A stretch of DNA of 64,000 nt, from positions 62,001 through 126,000 of the forward strand of contig JAGZSF010000001.1 of the NCBI GenBank assembly GCA_018381235.1. The letters are read 5' to 3'. Position 1 is the stretch's first letter; each line of letters begins with the position of its first letter. This DNA comes from Collinsella sp. (GTDB lineage Bacteria > Actinomycetota > Coriobacteriia > Coriobacteriales > Coriobacteriaceae). The notes under the pieces were generated by a model. The model searched no databases, was not told where the DNA came from, and saw nothing but the letters and a program-made list of their open reading frames with translations. This document shows positions 34,488 through 43,220 of this stretch, in pieces. Position numbers and translations under genes: made by a program.

Positions 34488-35282
34488 CTAGTCCAGGCGC
34501 TGGCCATCGGAGCGTACGCGCTCGGTGCCGCGCCCACTGATCTGGCGGATAACCTCGCCGGCAATCATCTGACCCATGATGGGCGGCATAAAACTGGCGG
34601 TTCCGAGCTCGGTACGCTCGTGGATGTTGGAAGGGTCGCGGGGCTGTGTCTTAACCGATTCCTCACAGCTAAACAGTACATGCAGGCTCTTGATTCCGCG
34701 TTTCTTGCATTCTTTGCGCATAATGCGGCTCATGGGGTCACGTACCGTATCGAAAATGTCGGCAAAGCGGAGGCACTCGGGATGGAGCTTGTTGGCCCCG
34801 CCCATGGAGCTAACCAAACGAATGTCGTGGTCCTGAGCATATTTGGCAATGGTGAGCTTGGCCGAGATGGTGTCGATGGCGTCGACGACGTAGTCGAGCT
34901 TGCCGTCCGTCTGCTCCAAAACGCTCGCGAAGAAATCATCGATGTTGTCGCTCAGCAAGTATTCAGTTCGCTTGATGACGGCAGCGGCGGGATTGATGTC
35001 GTGGATCATGGCTTCCATCACATCAACCTTGCGCTTTCCGATGGTGCTGTGAAAGGCGATGGCCTGACGGTTGATATTGCTGGGCGCGATGACGTCCTTA
35101 TCCAGAATGACGAAATGTCCGATGCCGCCGCGGGCGAGTGCCTCGCAGCAGTTGGAGCCCACGCCTCCGCAGCCGAGCACCAGCACCGTAGCATCGGCGA
35201 GCTTATCGAGTGCCTCGCGGCCCATGATGATCTCGAGCTTGGTGTCGCGTGTCTCGACGAGAGCGGCAGCGGTTTCGGTCAT
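34488..35282 (-). CDS. tcdA: ThiF-family tRNA threonylcarbamoyladenosine dehydratase (TcdA)
   Basis: A 264-residue E1-like adenylating enzyme. TcdA dehydrates threonylcarbamoyladenosine at tRNA position 37 to its cyclic form, using ATP. It has VLVLGCGGVGSNCCEALARGG for ATP binding, INRQAIAFHSTIGKRKVDVM, VVDAIDTISAKL and SSMGGANKLHPECLRFADI, which is TcdA-like rather than MoeB-like. Two ATGs occur at 35288 and 35282; ggagg abuts the first and is six bases from the second, so 35282 is used. TatD follows downstream. Confidence 0.82.
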   Translation of the reverse strand: MTETAAALVETRDTKLEIIMGREALDKLADATVLVLGCGGVGSNCCEALARGGIGHFVILDKDVIAPSNINRQAIAFHSTIGKRKVDVMEAMIHDINPAAAVIKRTEYLLSDNIDDFFASVLEQTDGKLDYVVDAIDTISAKLTIAKYAQDHDIRLVSSMGGANKLHPECLRFADIFDTVRDPMSRIMRKECKKRGIKSLHVLFSCEESVKTQPRDPSNIHERTELGTASFMPPIMGQMIAGEVIRQISGRGTERVRSDGQRLD

Positions 35283-35397
35283 AGACATCCTCCGATGGGG
35301 AAGCGAATCGTGTTTTAGCTATCGTCATTATAGGTAATCGCCCATAGGTTGCGATGGCGTTTGCTTTGATGTGGTTTGAAGCATTGCGATTAGATAG

Positions 35398-35427
35398 TTA
35401 GACAAACATCTAAATATCGAGTATAGT
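35398..35427 (+). promoter_or_regulatory. promoter of the sdpR-sdpI pair
   Basis: TTAGAC (35398-35403), 18-base spacer, TATAGT (35422-35427). An inverted repeat of ttaga/tctaa overlaps it, a plausible site for the ArsR-family autorepressor encoded next. Confidence 0.5.
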
Positions 35428-35461
35428 GTGCACGTCATGAGAGATGATGAGAGGAGGTCTT

Positions 35462-35740
35462 ATGCCGGGAGAGGGTTTTAAGGCGCTTGCCGATCCAACG
35501 CGACGGCGCATTTTGGAGTTGCTCCGCGAGGGCAATTGCACGGCCGGGGAGCTTGCCGAGCATTTCGATATCAGTAAACCGTCATTGAGCCATCACTTGG
35601 CGACGCTTAAAAACGCCGGGTTGGTAACCGACGAACGTCATGGCCAAAACATCGTTTACAGCTTAAACACCACCGTCATGCAGGACTTGATCGGTTGGTT
35701 TATGGGCTTTACAAACACGGAAGGTGATAAGGATGAATAA
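35462..35740 (+). CDS. ArsR-family autorepressor (SdpR-like)
   Basis: A 92-residue winged-helix repressor. FKALADPTRRRILELLREG, AGELAEHFDISKPSLSHHLATLK and GLVTDERHGQNIVYSLN are the standard helix-turn-helix and wing; it lacks metal-binding cysteines. In Bacillus, SdpR represses the sdpRI operon and is captured at the membrane by SdpI. The stop overlaps the SdpI-like gene, consistent with such a pair. Start at ATG 35462, eight bases after gaggagg. No SdpC toxin gene is seen. Confidence 0.85.
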   Translation: MPGEGFKALADPTRRRILELLREGNCTAGELAEHFDISKPSLSHHLATLKNAGLVTDERHGQNIVYSLNTTVMQDLIGWFMGFTNTEGDKDE

Positions 35741-36437
35741 CGAAAACAAGGGCATTCACCCCACGGGGGTATCGTCGCGCGTGTGGATTGCGCTGGTCGC
35801 TCTGTGCGTCGCCAATGTCGTAGCGCACCTCATGGTGATGCCGAGCTTGCCTGCGCAGATTCCCACGCACTGGGGCGCGAACGGCGCCGTCGACGGTTGG
35901 GGTCCTAGCTGGATGGCCTCCGCGCTCGGCGTGCTGCCTCTGGCGCTTCTCGTAATGTTCTGCGTAGTGCCGCGCATCGATCCCAAAGGTGAGGCATATC
36001 GAACCTCGGGCAAGTTCTATCAGGGCTTCGTAATCGCCTTCACCTTGTTCATGTGTGCCATAAGCTGGTTGGGTGAGCTTACGGTTTGGGGCGTGGTGCC
36101 AGCGGTCGGTTCGGTCAACGTGCTGATTTCCGGTGCTATCGGTTTGCTATTCATCGGCGTGGGCAACTACTTGCCGCGTGTGAAGCAGAACTATACGCTC
36201 GGTATCAAGACGCCCTGGGCGCTTGCCGATCCCGAGAACTGGCGCCGTACGCAGCGCTTTGGCGGTGCCTGCTTTATGGTGCTGGGTGTTGGCCTGATTG
36301 TGATGGGCGTGGCGGGCAGCGTGCTTTCGAGTGAAGTCGTCGCCGCGGTGATTGCGATACTGGCGTTTGGTTCGGCCGGAGCTGCCTACGTCTACTCGTA
36401 TCTGCTGTGGCGCAAATCGCGGCGAGCCGCTCGCTAA
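35733..36437 (+). CDS. SdpI family membrane protein
   Basis: A 234-residue membrane protein with six to seven helices. LPAQIPTHWGANGAVDGWGP is the typical N-terminal DUF1648 motif, followed in the second half by NYTLGIKTPWALADPENWRRTQRFGG, which is the SdpI signature. In B. subtilis the protein gives immunity to the SdpC toxin and signals through SdpR. Overlaps the repressor gene by 8 bp, so translation is coupled. A terminator follows. Confidence 0.85.
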   Translation: MNNENKGIHPTGVSSRVWIALVALCVANVVAHLMVMPSLPAQIPTHWGANGAVDGWGPSWMASALGVLPLALLVMFCVVPRIDPKGEAYRTSGKFYQGFVIAFTLFMCAISWLGELTVWGVVPAVGSVNVLISGAIGLLFIGVGNYLPRVKQNYTLGIKTPWALADPENWRRTQRFGGACFMVLGVGLIVMGVAGSVLSSEVVAAVIAILAFGSAGAAYVYSYLLWRKSRRAAR

Positions 36438-36503
36438 GGTTGCGGAAAACTAGCGTACGCAGTTCATAGTATGTTCCGGGGGACTTTTCCCAGGTAGTAT
36501 TAG

Positions 36504-36530
36504 GGGGTATGGGCAACCATGCCCCTTTTT
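36504..36530 (+). terminator. terminator after the sdpR-sdpI pair
   Basis: Stem ggggtatgg / ccatgcccc (one G-U pair), loop gcaa, followed by ttttt. Confidence 0.8.
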
Positions 36531-36620
36531 CGTTACGTTTCAGAGCTGGTTTTTTATTTCGTTTCCACTAAAGCGAAACAAGAATAGGGAAACAGCAGGT
36601 AGAAAGGATAAAACAGGCAA

Positions 36621-38300
36621 ATGGCGGAGTTTATCTACCAGATGTATCAGGCTCGCAAGGCCCATGGCGACAAGGTAATCCTTGACGACGTGACCCTGAG
36701 CTTCTACCCCGGTGCCAAGATCGGCGTCGTGGGCCCCAACGGTATGGGCAAGTCGACCCTACTCAAGATTATGGCCGGCATCGAGGAGGTCTCCAACGGC
36801 GATGCCAGGCTCACCCCCGGCTACACCGTGGGCATCCTGCAGCAGGAGCCGCCGCTCGATGACGATAAGACCGTCATCGAGAACGTGCGCATGGCATTTG
36901 GCGACATGATCGCCAAGGTCGATCGCTTCAACAAGATCGGCGAGGAGATGTGCGACCCGGATTGCGACATGGACGCACTCATGGCCGAGATGGGCAAGCT
37001 CCAGGACGAGATCGATGCCGCCGACGGCTGGGATATCGATTCCAAGCTCGGTCAGGCCATGGACGCCCTGCAGCTGCCCGATTCTGACATGCCGGTCAAC
37101 GTGCTTTCCGGCGGCGAGCGCCGCCGCGTGGCCCTGTGCAAGCTGCTGCTCGAGGCTCCCGACCTGCTGCTGCTCGACGAGCCCACGAACCACCTGGACG
37201 CCGAGTCGATCCTGTGGCTCGAGCATTTCCTGCACAACTATCAAGGCGCGGTGCTTGCCGTTACGCATGATCGCTACTTCCTGGATAACGTTGCCGAGTG
37301 GATCTGCGAGGTCGACCGCGGTCACCTTTATCCCTACAAGGGCAACTACTCTACGTATCTGGAGACCAAGGCCGCACGTATCGAGGCTCAGGGTAACCGC
37401 GATGCCAAACTCGCCAAGCGCATGGAGGCCGAGCTCGAGTGGGTGCGCAGCTCGCCCAAGGCCCGCCAGGCCAAGAACAAGGCCCGTCTGGCTCGCTACG
37501 AGGAGATGGAGGCCGAGGCCCGCGCAAGCCAGAAGCTCGACTGGACCGACATCCGCATCCCTGTGGGCCCGCGTCTGGGCAACAAGGTGCTTGAGGCTCA
37601 TCATCTGCACAAGGAATTCGATGGCCGTGTGCTCATCGACGACCTTTCGTTCACCCTGCCGCGCAACGGCATCGTGGGCGTCATCGGCCCCAACGGTGTC
37701 GGTAAGACCACGCTGTTCAAGACGATTGTGGGTCTGGAGCCGCTGACTTCGGGCGAGCTCGAGGTGGGCGAGACCGTCAAGATCTCCTATGTCGACCAGA
37801 ACCGTTCCGGCATCGACCCCGATAAGAACCTGTGGGAGGTCGTCTCGGATGGCCTGGACCACATGATGGTGGGCGAGACCGAGGTCCCCAGCCGCGCTTA
37901 TGTGGCGAGCTTTGGCTTTAAGGGCCAGGACCAGCAGAAGCGCGCTGGCGTACTCTCCGGTGGCGAGCGTAACCGTCTGAACCTGGCGCTCACGCTCAAG
38001 CAGGGCGGCAACCTGCTGCTCCTCGACGAGCCCACGAATGACCTCGACGTCGAGACGCTGTCCTCGCTCGAAGCGGCGCTGCTCGAGTTCCCGGGCTGCT
38101 CGGTGGTCATTAGCCACGACCGTATGTTCCTGGACCGCGTCGCCACGCACATTCTGGCGTGGGAGGGCACCGACGAGAATCCGGGCAACTGGTATTGGTT
38201 TGAGGGCAACTTCGAGGCCTATCAGGCCAACCGCATCGAGCGCCTTGGCGAGGACGCAGCCCAGCCGCATCGTATTCACCGTAAGCTGACGCGCGACTAG
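36621..38300 (+). CDS. ettA: energy-dependent translational throttle protein EttA (ABC-F)
   Basis: A 559-residue ABC-F ATPase that binds the ribosomal E site and gates translation by ADP/ATP ratio. Two ABC domains: first with GPNGMGKST and LSGGERRRVALCKLLL, second with GPNGVGKTT and LSGGERNRLNLALTL, separated by the long charged linker KARQAKNKARLARYEEM typical of ABC-F. Length equals EttA (~555), and the N-terminal MAEFIYQMYQARKAHGDK is characteristic. Terminal features include the hairpin and structured element just after the stop. Confidence 0.92.
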   Translation: MAEFIYQMYQARKAHGDKVILDDVTLSFYPGAKIGVVGPNGMGKSTLLKIMAGIEEVSNGDARLTPGYTVGILQQEPPLDDDKTVIENVRMAFGDMIAKVDRFNKIGEEMCDPDCDMDALMAEMGKLQDEIDAADGWDIDSKLGQAMDALQLPDSDMPVNVLSGGERRRVALCKLLLEAPDLLLLDEPTNHLDAESILWLEHFLHNYQGAVLAVTHDRYFLDNVAEWICEVDRGHLYPYKGNYSTYLETKAARIEAQGNRDAKLAKRMEAELEWVRSSPKARQAKNKARLARYEEMEAEARASQKLDWTDIRIPVGPRLGNKVLEAHHLHKEFDGRVLIDDLSFTLPRNGIVGVIGPNGVGKTTLFKTIVGLEPLTSGELEVGETVKISYVDQNRSGIDPDKNLWEVVSDGLDHMMVGETEVPSRAYVASFGFKGQDQQKRAGVLSGGERNRLNLALTLKQGGNLLLLDEPTNDLDVETLSSLEAALLEFPGCSVVISHDRMFLDRVATHILAWEGTDENPGNWYWFEGNFEAYQANRIERLGEDAAQPHRIHRKLTRD

Positions 38301-38303
38301 ATC

Positions 38304-38330
38304 GTTACGCGGTTTTCCAAACCGCGTAAC
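38304..38330 (+). repeat. hairpin after the ettA stop
   Basis: Perfect 12-base inverted repeat gttacgcggttt / aaaccgcgtaac with loop tcc, three bases after the ettA TAG. No T tract follows. A close copy follows the dapH stop (48156-48183), and both are joined to the structured element by the shared spacer gctcgacgctgc. Confidence 0.85.
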
Positions 38331-38343
38331 TGCTCGACGCTGC

Positions 38344-38443
38344 GCGGGTCGCAAGCACCCCATCTTGCCGTTCAAGCCGTCGCTCGCGTACCGAAGTACG
38401 CGTCGCTCCTCTTTCACGGCAACCTGGGGCACTTGCGGCCCGC
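38344..38443 (+). ncRNA. 3' structured element, copy C (candidate RNA)
   Basis: Outer helix 38344-38355 with 38432-38443, second helix with conserved internal loop (atct opposite acct) near 38358-38371 and 38416-38429, then conserved ttcaa and ctcctctttc strands around a hairpin gcgtac-cgaa-gtacgc (38386-38401). Read in the sense of ettA. Copies at 48045-48142 and 63499-63597 keep loops and junction and swap stem sequences in matched pairs. Confidence 0.65.
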
Positions 38444-38474
38444 TCGCTGTTGGTTACGCAACATCAACAAATAA

Positions 38475-38510
38475 AAACGGCTCAAATCCTGATTTGGATT
38501 TGAGCCGTTT
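38475..38510 (-). terminator. terminator of the minus-strand gene
   Basis: Perfect 15-base stem (38475-38489 with 38496-38510), and on the minus strand a following ttttat. It ends the hypothetical gene at 38515. Confidence 0.85.
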
Positions 38511-38514
38511 GTCG

Positions 38515-39816
38515 TTACTGCTCGGGTTCTTCGACTTTATCGATGGCCCAGGTGGATCCGAGACCGCCGGTGGTGTTGCGGCGGATGCGCACGGCAACCT
38601 CGTGGCGCTCGCCGGCCTGCGTGTAGCGCAGGGGGAAGCTTGCGCGGTTTCGCGCGGCCTCGATGGTACCGCGCTCGCGGGCGATCCAGTAGTACTCGCC
38701 GACAATGCCGAGGGTATCGGCGCCGTAGGGGAGATAGGTCGACAGCTGGTGTAGCAATGGGCCGGGGCAGAAGACCTCGGTTGCGAAATCGATGGGGAAG
38801 TCCTCGGGGATGGCGGGCGCTACGGGTGCGGGGGTCGGTACCATCGCCGGTGCGAAGGCCTGCTCATTGACGGGCGTCACCTCGACGACGGGCGCGGGTT
38901 CGGTGCCGAGCACTGATTCGATGCCCACTTTCGGCATCGCCGCGGAATCTGCAGACTCGACGATGGCGGGTGCGTTTGCGGTCGCGGTGTCGAGCTCAAC
39001 CTGCGTCGCGTTCTCATTCTCGACGCTCGACTTTGCCTCGATGGGCGTGGATGCCATGGTGGTGATGCCGGCATTGGCATTCTCGGGGTCATAGACGACC
39101 GTGAGCGAGATGGCGGGCTGCGGCGTCTCGGGCTCCGGCGCCGACTCGGTAGCGTCTTGATCTGCGGGCTCGTCGGACTGATCGTCCTCGGCCTCGTCGC
39201 CAAAGACATCGCTGTTTTGGAACGCAGACGGCTCGGGTTGGTCAGCGGCTTCTTCGGTTGCCGACTTGGGCGCTTCGTTGAGCTCCACAGCGGCTTCCTG
39301 CTCGGATATGACTTCGGAATCGGTCGTGGCGGCGATTTCGGTTTCGGCTTCTGCCGTTACCTCAATAGCGACTTCGATCTCTGTCTCGGGCTCGGGTTCC
39401 GGCGCGGCTTCAACCATGGCTTCGGGCTCGGGACGCTTAACGTGCTTGGGGCGCACGGCCTTGAGGTCCTTCTCACCGCGCTTTTTCTTTTTGTAGGACT
39501 GCTTGGCGCCCTTGGCGGTCTTGGGCTTGTCCTCGCCCTTGGCAAGCGCAGCATCCCAGGCCTCGTTGGCGATGACGGTGGCATACAGGCGGCCGCCTTT
39601 AAAGACGGTCAGCTTAATGCAGTCGTTAAGTTCCTCGAGCAGCTCGCGCGTGGACTCAAAGCCCAGGTCATAAGCAGTCATGTCGCCTGCGGCGAGCGCC
39701 TCCTCGACCTGCGTCATAAACGTTTGCTTGCCGCATCCAATCGCATCGCGTAGCAGGCGATACAGATAGATGTGGTTGCCCAGCGAAAGCGTGGGCCTAA
39801 CTATTGTCTTGCTCAT
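38515..39816 (-). CDS. hypothetical acidic repeat protein with conserved ends
   Basis: A 433-residue protein I do not recognise. The N-terminal ~95 residues form a compact helical region (SLGNHIYLYRLLRDAIG, FESTRELLEELND, VFKGGRLYATVIANEAWDAA), then a basic stretch KKKKRGEKDLKAVRPK, a long acidic Ala/Glu/Pro linker (~130-350), and a C-terminal region of ~80 residues (EVFCPGPLLHQLSTYLP, YYWIARERG). Such architecture suggests two interaction domains on a disordered tether. ATG 39816 follows gaggag; a palindrome lies just upstream. Confidence 0.65.
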   Translation of the reverse strand: MSKTIVRPTLSLGNHIYLYRLLRDAIGCGKQTFMTQVEEALAAGDMTAYDLGFESTRELLEELNDCIKLTVFKGGRLYATVIANEAWDAALAKGEDKPKTAKGAKQSYKKKKRGEKDLKAVRPKHVKRPEPEAMVEAAPEPEPETEIEVAIEVTAEAETEIAATTDSEVISEQEAAVELNEAPKSATEEAADQPEPSAFQNSDVFGDEAEDDQSDEPADQDATESAPEPETPQPAISLTVVYDPENANAGITTMASTPIEAKSSVENENATQVELDTATANAPAIVESADSAAMPKVGIESVLGTEPAPVVEVTPVNEQAFAPAMVPTPAPVAPAIPEDFPIDFATEVFCPGPLLHQLSTYLPYGADTLGIVGEYYWIARERGTIEAARNRASFPLRYTQAGERHEVAVRIRRNTTGGLGSTWAIDKVEEPEQ

Positions 39817-39828
39817 GGCAAATCTCCT

Positions 39829-39844
39829 CTTTACACATGTAAAG
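39829..39844 (-). promoter_or_regulatory. candidate operator overlapping the RBS region
   Basis: CTTTACA-ca-TGTAAAG, seven-base perfect arms, ending 12 bases before the start of the hypothetical gene, with a TAAGAT -10-like box just upstream on the minus strand. Confidence 0.5.
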
Positions 39845-39889
39845 CATCTTACCATCGCATAGCGTTCGCCATGGCGGCGCCCAAGGCAA

Positions 39890-39925
39890 ACGGGCGCGAA
39901 CCGCTGTCGATTCGCGCCCGTTATA
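39890..39925 (-). terminator. terminator of the Ser/Thr-rich membrane protein gene
   Basis: Perfect 10-base stem acgggcgcga / tcgcgcccgt with a 12-base loop; on the minus strand ttgcc follows, so the T tract is weak. Confidence 0.6.
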
Positions 39926-39956
39926 CAGGTCGGTTATCTATGAGAGGCAAATGTGC

Positions 39957-40919
39957 TTAGTTGCCCGATGCCGCGCCTTGGCTCGAGTTGTCAGATGCCG
40001 TGCCGGACGCGGTTCCGCTCGAGCTGTTCGAGCTGTTGGTGTTGCTGCTGTCTGTTGTGCCCGTTCCCGACGTGGTGTCGCTCGTCTGGCCGCCCGTGCT
40101 CGGCTGCGAACCGTCAGTCGTTTGGCTTGAGTCGGTCGTGCCGGACGGCGTGCCACTGTTGGCCGTAGAGGAATCGGGCCCCTGCGATTGGTTTTGGGTG
40201 TTCGAGGACGAATTGGCAGAGGTAGAACTGTCTTGCGTATCGTCCGTCTGTGCCTGCTGATCCTGCGACTGGGTGTTGCCATTTGCATCGCTCTCGGTTG
40301 TGCGCGACGACAGGATTGGCTCGGGACGCTCGCCCAGACCCTCACCGGCAGTGGTGATAAGGATGGCGCCGGCGCAGGCGATGACCGCGACGATGGCGAT
40401 GGCGATCGAGAAGACGATGACCTTCTTTTGCGTCTGGCTGCGCTCTGCCGCCGCCTTGGCGCGCAGGCTGTCGGGAGCGACGCGCGCCGTGGTCGCGCGC
40501 CCCGCAATCTGGCGCATCTCCTGCGTAGTCGCGGCGCCGCCCAGGTGCTCCTTGGCATTAAACTCAACGGGCTCATAGGCGCCGGCAGGGTAGTCGTCGG
40601 CGGCGTGCGTACCTTTGAGGGCTTCGGCGCTGGCAGAGATAAAGTGGCGGTAGACCTGCGAGGACACAACGGTGATGACCGAGCTCACGGCGGCACCAAT
40701 TACTGAACCAGCGATGCCGATCTTGGAAGCAAGCGCGACGCTCGTGGCGGCAGCCGCAGCGCCGGCGATGATCTGGGGAATGGAAATGTCGTCGAACAGG
40801 CCCTTTTTGGGCGCGATGGCCATGGTCTGTCCGATGGAATGGTTTTCGTGAACGCCGTTGTTGAGCGCGGCCGGTGTCATGACGCGCGTGCGCGGCGCGT
40901 CGGTGTACTTGGTTGTCAT
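39957..40919 (-). CDS. membrane protein with long Ser/Thr-rich tail
   Basis: A 320-residue hypothetical protein. A hydrophobic hairpin (about residues 42-85, ISIPQIIAGAAAAATSVALA) and a further helix near 175-195 (VIVFSIAIAIVAVIACAGAI) frame a cytoplasmic region. The last ~110 residues are almost only Ser, Thr, Gly, Asn, Asp and Gln, typical of a surface-exposed wall-spanning stalk. No LPXTG motif or catalytic domain is seen. ATG 40919 follows gggagg. Codon repeats may make the tail length variable between strains. Confidence 0.65.
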   Translation of the reverse strand: MTTKYTDAPRTRVMTPAALNNGVHENHSIGQTMAIAPKKGLFDDISIPQIIAGAAAAATSVALASKIGIAGSVIGAAVSSVITVVSSQVYRHFISASAEALKGTHAADDYPAGAYEPVEFNAKEHLGGAATTQEMRQIAGRATTARVAPDSLRAKAAAERSQTQKKVIVFSIAIAIVAVIACAGAILITTAGEGLGERPEPILSSRTTESDANGNTQSQDQQAQTDDTQDSSTSANSSSNTQNQSQGPDSSTANSGTPSGTTDSSQTTDGSQPSTGGQTSDTTSGTGTTDSSNTNSSNSSSGTASGTASDNSSQGAASGN

Positions 40920-41122
40920 ACGGGGTCCTCCCGGTGTAAATCTGCTTCGTTTCGTGTAGCCATCAGGGTACCCACCAGATGTGAATCGTACGTGACATTT
41001 AACAGATACCATCAACTCATCAATAGCTCACCAAGTTGGTGGGATGCGGTTACACCCGGCGGTTGAACTACAATAGGGCTTGCTAATTGTTGTGAATGGC
41101 GTCTACGCACGGGAGCATTCTT

Positions 41123-43102
41123 ATGAATCTTCACCTTTCTCAGTCTGATGGCTTTTTGCGTGTGGCGGCGGCGTCGCCGCAGATTCGCGTTGCCGATGTC
41201 GAGGGCAATGCCGAGGTTGCATTGGCGGCTGTTCGCGAGGCTGCCGAGCGCGGCGTTCGCGCGCTGGTGCTGCCCGAGCTCAACTTGTGCGGCTATACCG
41301 CGGCCGACCTGTTCCATAATCGCACGCTGCTGCATGCCTGCGAGGCTGCTTTGGTGCATATCCTCGATGAGACTCGTGAGCTGCCGATTGTCTTTACCAT
41401 CGGTCTTCCCGTTGCGGTTGCCGAGAATATCTACAACTGCGCCGCCGTGTGCTGCGCGGGCGAGCTTTTGGGCCTCACGGCCAAGAAGTATCTGCCCAAC
41501 TATGGCGAGTTCTACGAGCGCCGCTGGTTTGCTCCGGCGCCCGCAGATCCTGTGTGGGTCGAGTTTGCCGGTCAGGGTCCGGTTCCGCTGGGTTCGGGGC
41601 TTGTCTACCGCTGCTGTGATGAGGGTGCCGAGGATATGGTGCTGGGCGTTGAGGTTTGCGAGGACCTGTGGGTACCGGCGCCGCCTTCGACCGAGATGGC
41701 GCTTGCCGGTGCGACGGTGATCCTCAATCCGTCGGCTTCGGACGAGATTATCGGCAAGGCGGATTACCGCCGCAGCCTCATTTCCAACCAGAGCGCGCGC
41801 CTGTATTGCGCCTATGCCTACGCGGACGCGAGCGAGGGCGAGTCCACGACCGACATGGTCTTTGCGGGCGAGAACCTCGTCTATGAAAACGGATCTAAGC
41901 TCGCCGCCACGAAGCTCCTCACCTGCGATATGGCGGTGGCCGATGTCGATCTTGACCGCCTGGTTGCCGAGCGCCGTCGCTCGACGACGTGGACGCGCGC
42001 GGACGATGCGCCGGAGGCCACGACCGTTGAGTTTTCGTTTGAGGGCGTGCTGGCCAAAGAGCCTGTCCTGCGCGATGCCTGCGATATCGACCGTGTCTTC
42101 CCCCGCGCGCCTTTTGTGCCGGCCGACCACGGCGACCTGGCCGAGCGTTGCGAGACCATCCTCGATCTACAAACCGCCGGCCTCAAGACCCGCCTTGCCC
42201 ATACGGGTACCAAGGCTGCAGTCATCGGTCTTTCGGGCGGCCTGGACTCCACGCTGGCACTGCTTGTGACCGTGCGTGCCTTCGATGCGCTGGGGCTGCC
42301 GCGTACGGGTATCACGGCGGTCTCCATGCCAGGTTTTGGCACGACGCATCGCACCAAGTCGAATGCCGAGTCGCTCGCTCGCGACCTGGGTGTGAGCTTC
42401 CGCGAGGTTTCGATCCACGCGGCTGTGGAGCAGCACTTCAAGGACATTGAGCACGATTCGGCCGTGCAGGACGTGACCTACGAGAACAGCCAGGCCCGCG
42501 AGCGTACGCAGATTCTGATGGACCTGGCCAACCAGGCTGGCGGCTTTGTCATCGGTACCGGCGACCTGTCGGAGCTGGCGCTCGGCTGGGCTACCTATAA
42601 CGGCGACCACATGAGCATGTACGCCGTCAACGCGAGCGTGCCCAAGACGCTTGTGCGCCATCTGGTGCGCTATGCGGCTGATGTCTTTGGCGGGCGTATT
42701 GCCGAGGTCTTGCTCGATATCCTCGATACGCCGGTGTCCCCCGAGCTTCTGCCGCCCACGGGCGATGGCGAGATCGCACAGAAGACCGAGGATTTGGTGG
42801 GCCCGTACGAGCTGCACGACTACTTCCTCTACTACCTGCTGCGTTTTGGCTTTGAGCCGGGCAAGATCTACCGCATGGCGCTCAAGAGTTTCGAGGGCGT
42901 CTACGACGTCAAGACCGTCCACACGTGGCTGCGTACGTTCTATCGTCGCTTCTTTGCCCAGCAGTTTAAGCGCAGCTGCCTGCCCGATGGTCCCAAGGTG
43001 GGCTCGGTGACGCTCAGCCCGCGCGGCGATTGGCGTATGCCGAGTGACGCCAGCTCGCGTTTGTGGCTTGTGCAGATCGACGCGCTCAATCCAATTGACT
43101 GA
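41123..43102 (+). CDS. nadE: glutamine-dependent NAD+ synthetase
   Basis: A 659-residue two-domain enzyme that makes NAD from nicotinate adenine dinucleotide, ATP and glutamine ammonia. The N-terminal nitrilase-like glutaminase has its Glu in LVLPELNLCGY, Lys in LTAKKYLPNY and Cys in GVEVCEDLWVP. The C-terminal synthetase has IGLSGGLDSTLALLV for ATP, and TGDLSELALGWATYNGDHMS. ATG 41123 follows gggagc. Full family length. A terminator follows, just before an aminotransferase gene. Confidence 0.93.
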   Translation: MNLHLSQSDGFLRVAAASPQIRVADVEGNAEVALAAVREAAERGVRALVLPELNLCGYTAADLFHNRTLLHACEAALVHILDETRELPIVFTIGLPVAVAENIYNCAAVCCAGELLGLTAKKYLPNYGEFYERRWFAPAPADPVWVEFAGQGPVPLGSGLVYRCCDEGAEDMVLGVEVCEDLWVPAPPSTEMALAGATVILNPSASDEIIGKADYRRSLISNQSARLYCAYAYADASEGESTTDMVFAGENLVYENGSKLAATKLLTCDMAVADVDLDRLVAERRRSTTWTRADDAPEATTVEFSFEGVLAKEPVLRDACDIDRVFPRAPFVPADHGDLAERCETILDLQTAGLKTRLAHTGTKAAVIGLSGGLDSTLALLVTVRAFDALGLPRTGITAVSMPGFGTTHRTKSNAESLARDLGVSFREVSIHAAVEQHFKDIEHDSAVQDVTYENSQARERTQILMDLANQAGGFVIGTGDLSELALGWATYNGDHMSMYAVNASVPKTLVRHLVRYAADVFGGRIAEVLLDILDTPVSPELLPPTGDGEIAQKTEDLVGPYELHDYFLYYLLRFGFEPGKIYRMALKSFEGVYDVKTVHTWLRTFYRRFFAQQFKRSCLPDGPKVGSVTLSPRGDWRMPSDASSRLWLVQIDALNPID

Positions 43103-43170
43103 GGTTGGCCAAATTGAACCAATGCGGGGGTTGCAAGCGTTACACTTTTGCAATCTGATGGCCCGTATCG

Positions 43171-43202
43171 CGCGGCGCTCTTGTCGGAGCGCCGCGTTTT
43201 TT
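43171..43202 (+). terminator. terminator after nadE
   Basis: Perfect 10-base stem cgcggcgctc / gagcgccgcg, loop ttgtcg, then six T. It ends only 18 bases before the aminotransferase start, so it could also attenuate that gene. Confidence 0.9.
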
Positions 43203-43220
43203 ATATCGAAAGGTGGCACC

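Noticed and set aside
36759..38432. 557-codon open frame antisense to ettA
   Set aside because: Antisense to a clear ABC-F protein and runs into the structured element.
39157..39753. 198-codon Gly/Leu-rich frame opposite the acidic hypothetical gene
   Set aside because: Mirror of the acidic linker codons; no RBS.
41045..41074. nadE promoter with TACAAT -10
   Set aside because: No recognisable -35 at proper spacing, so not reported as a feature.
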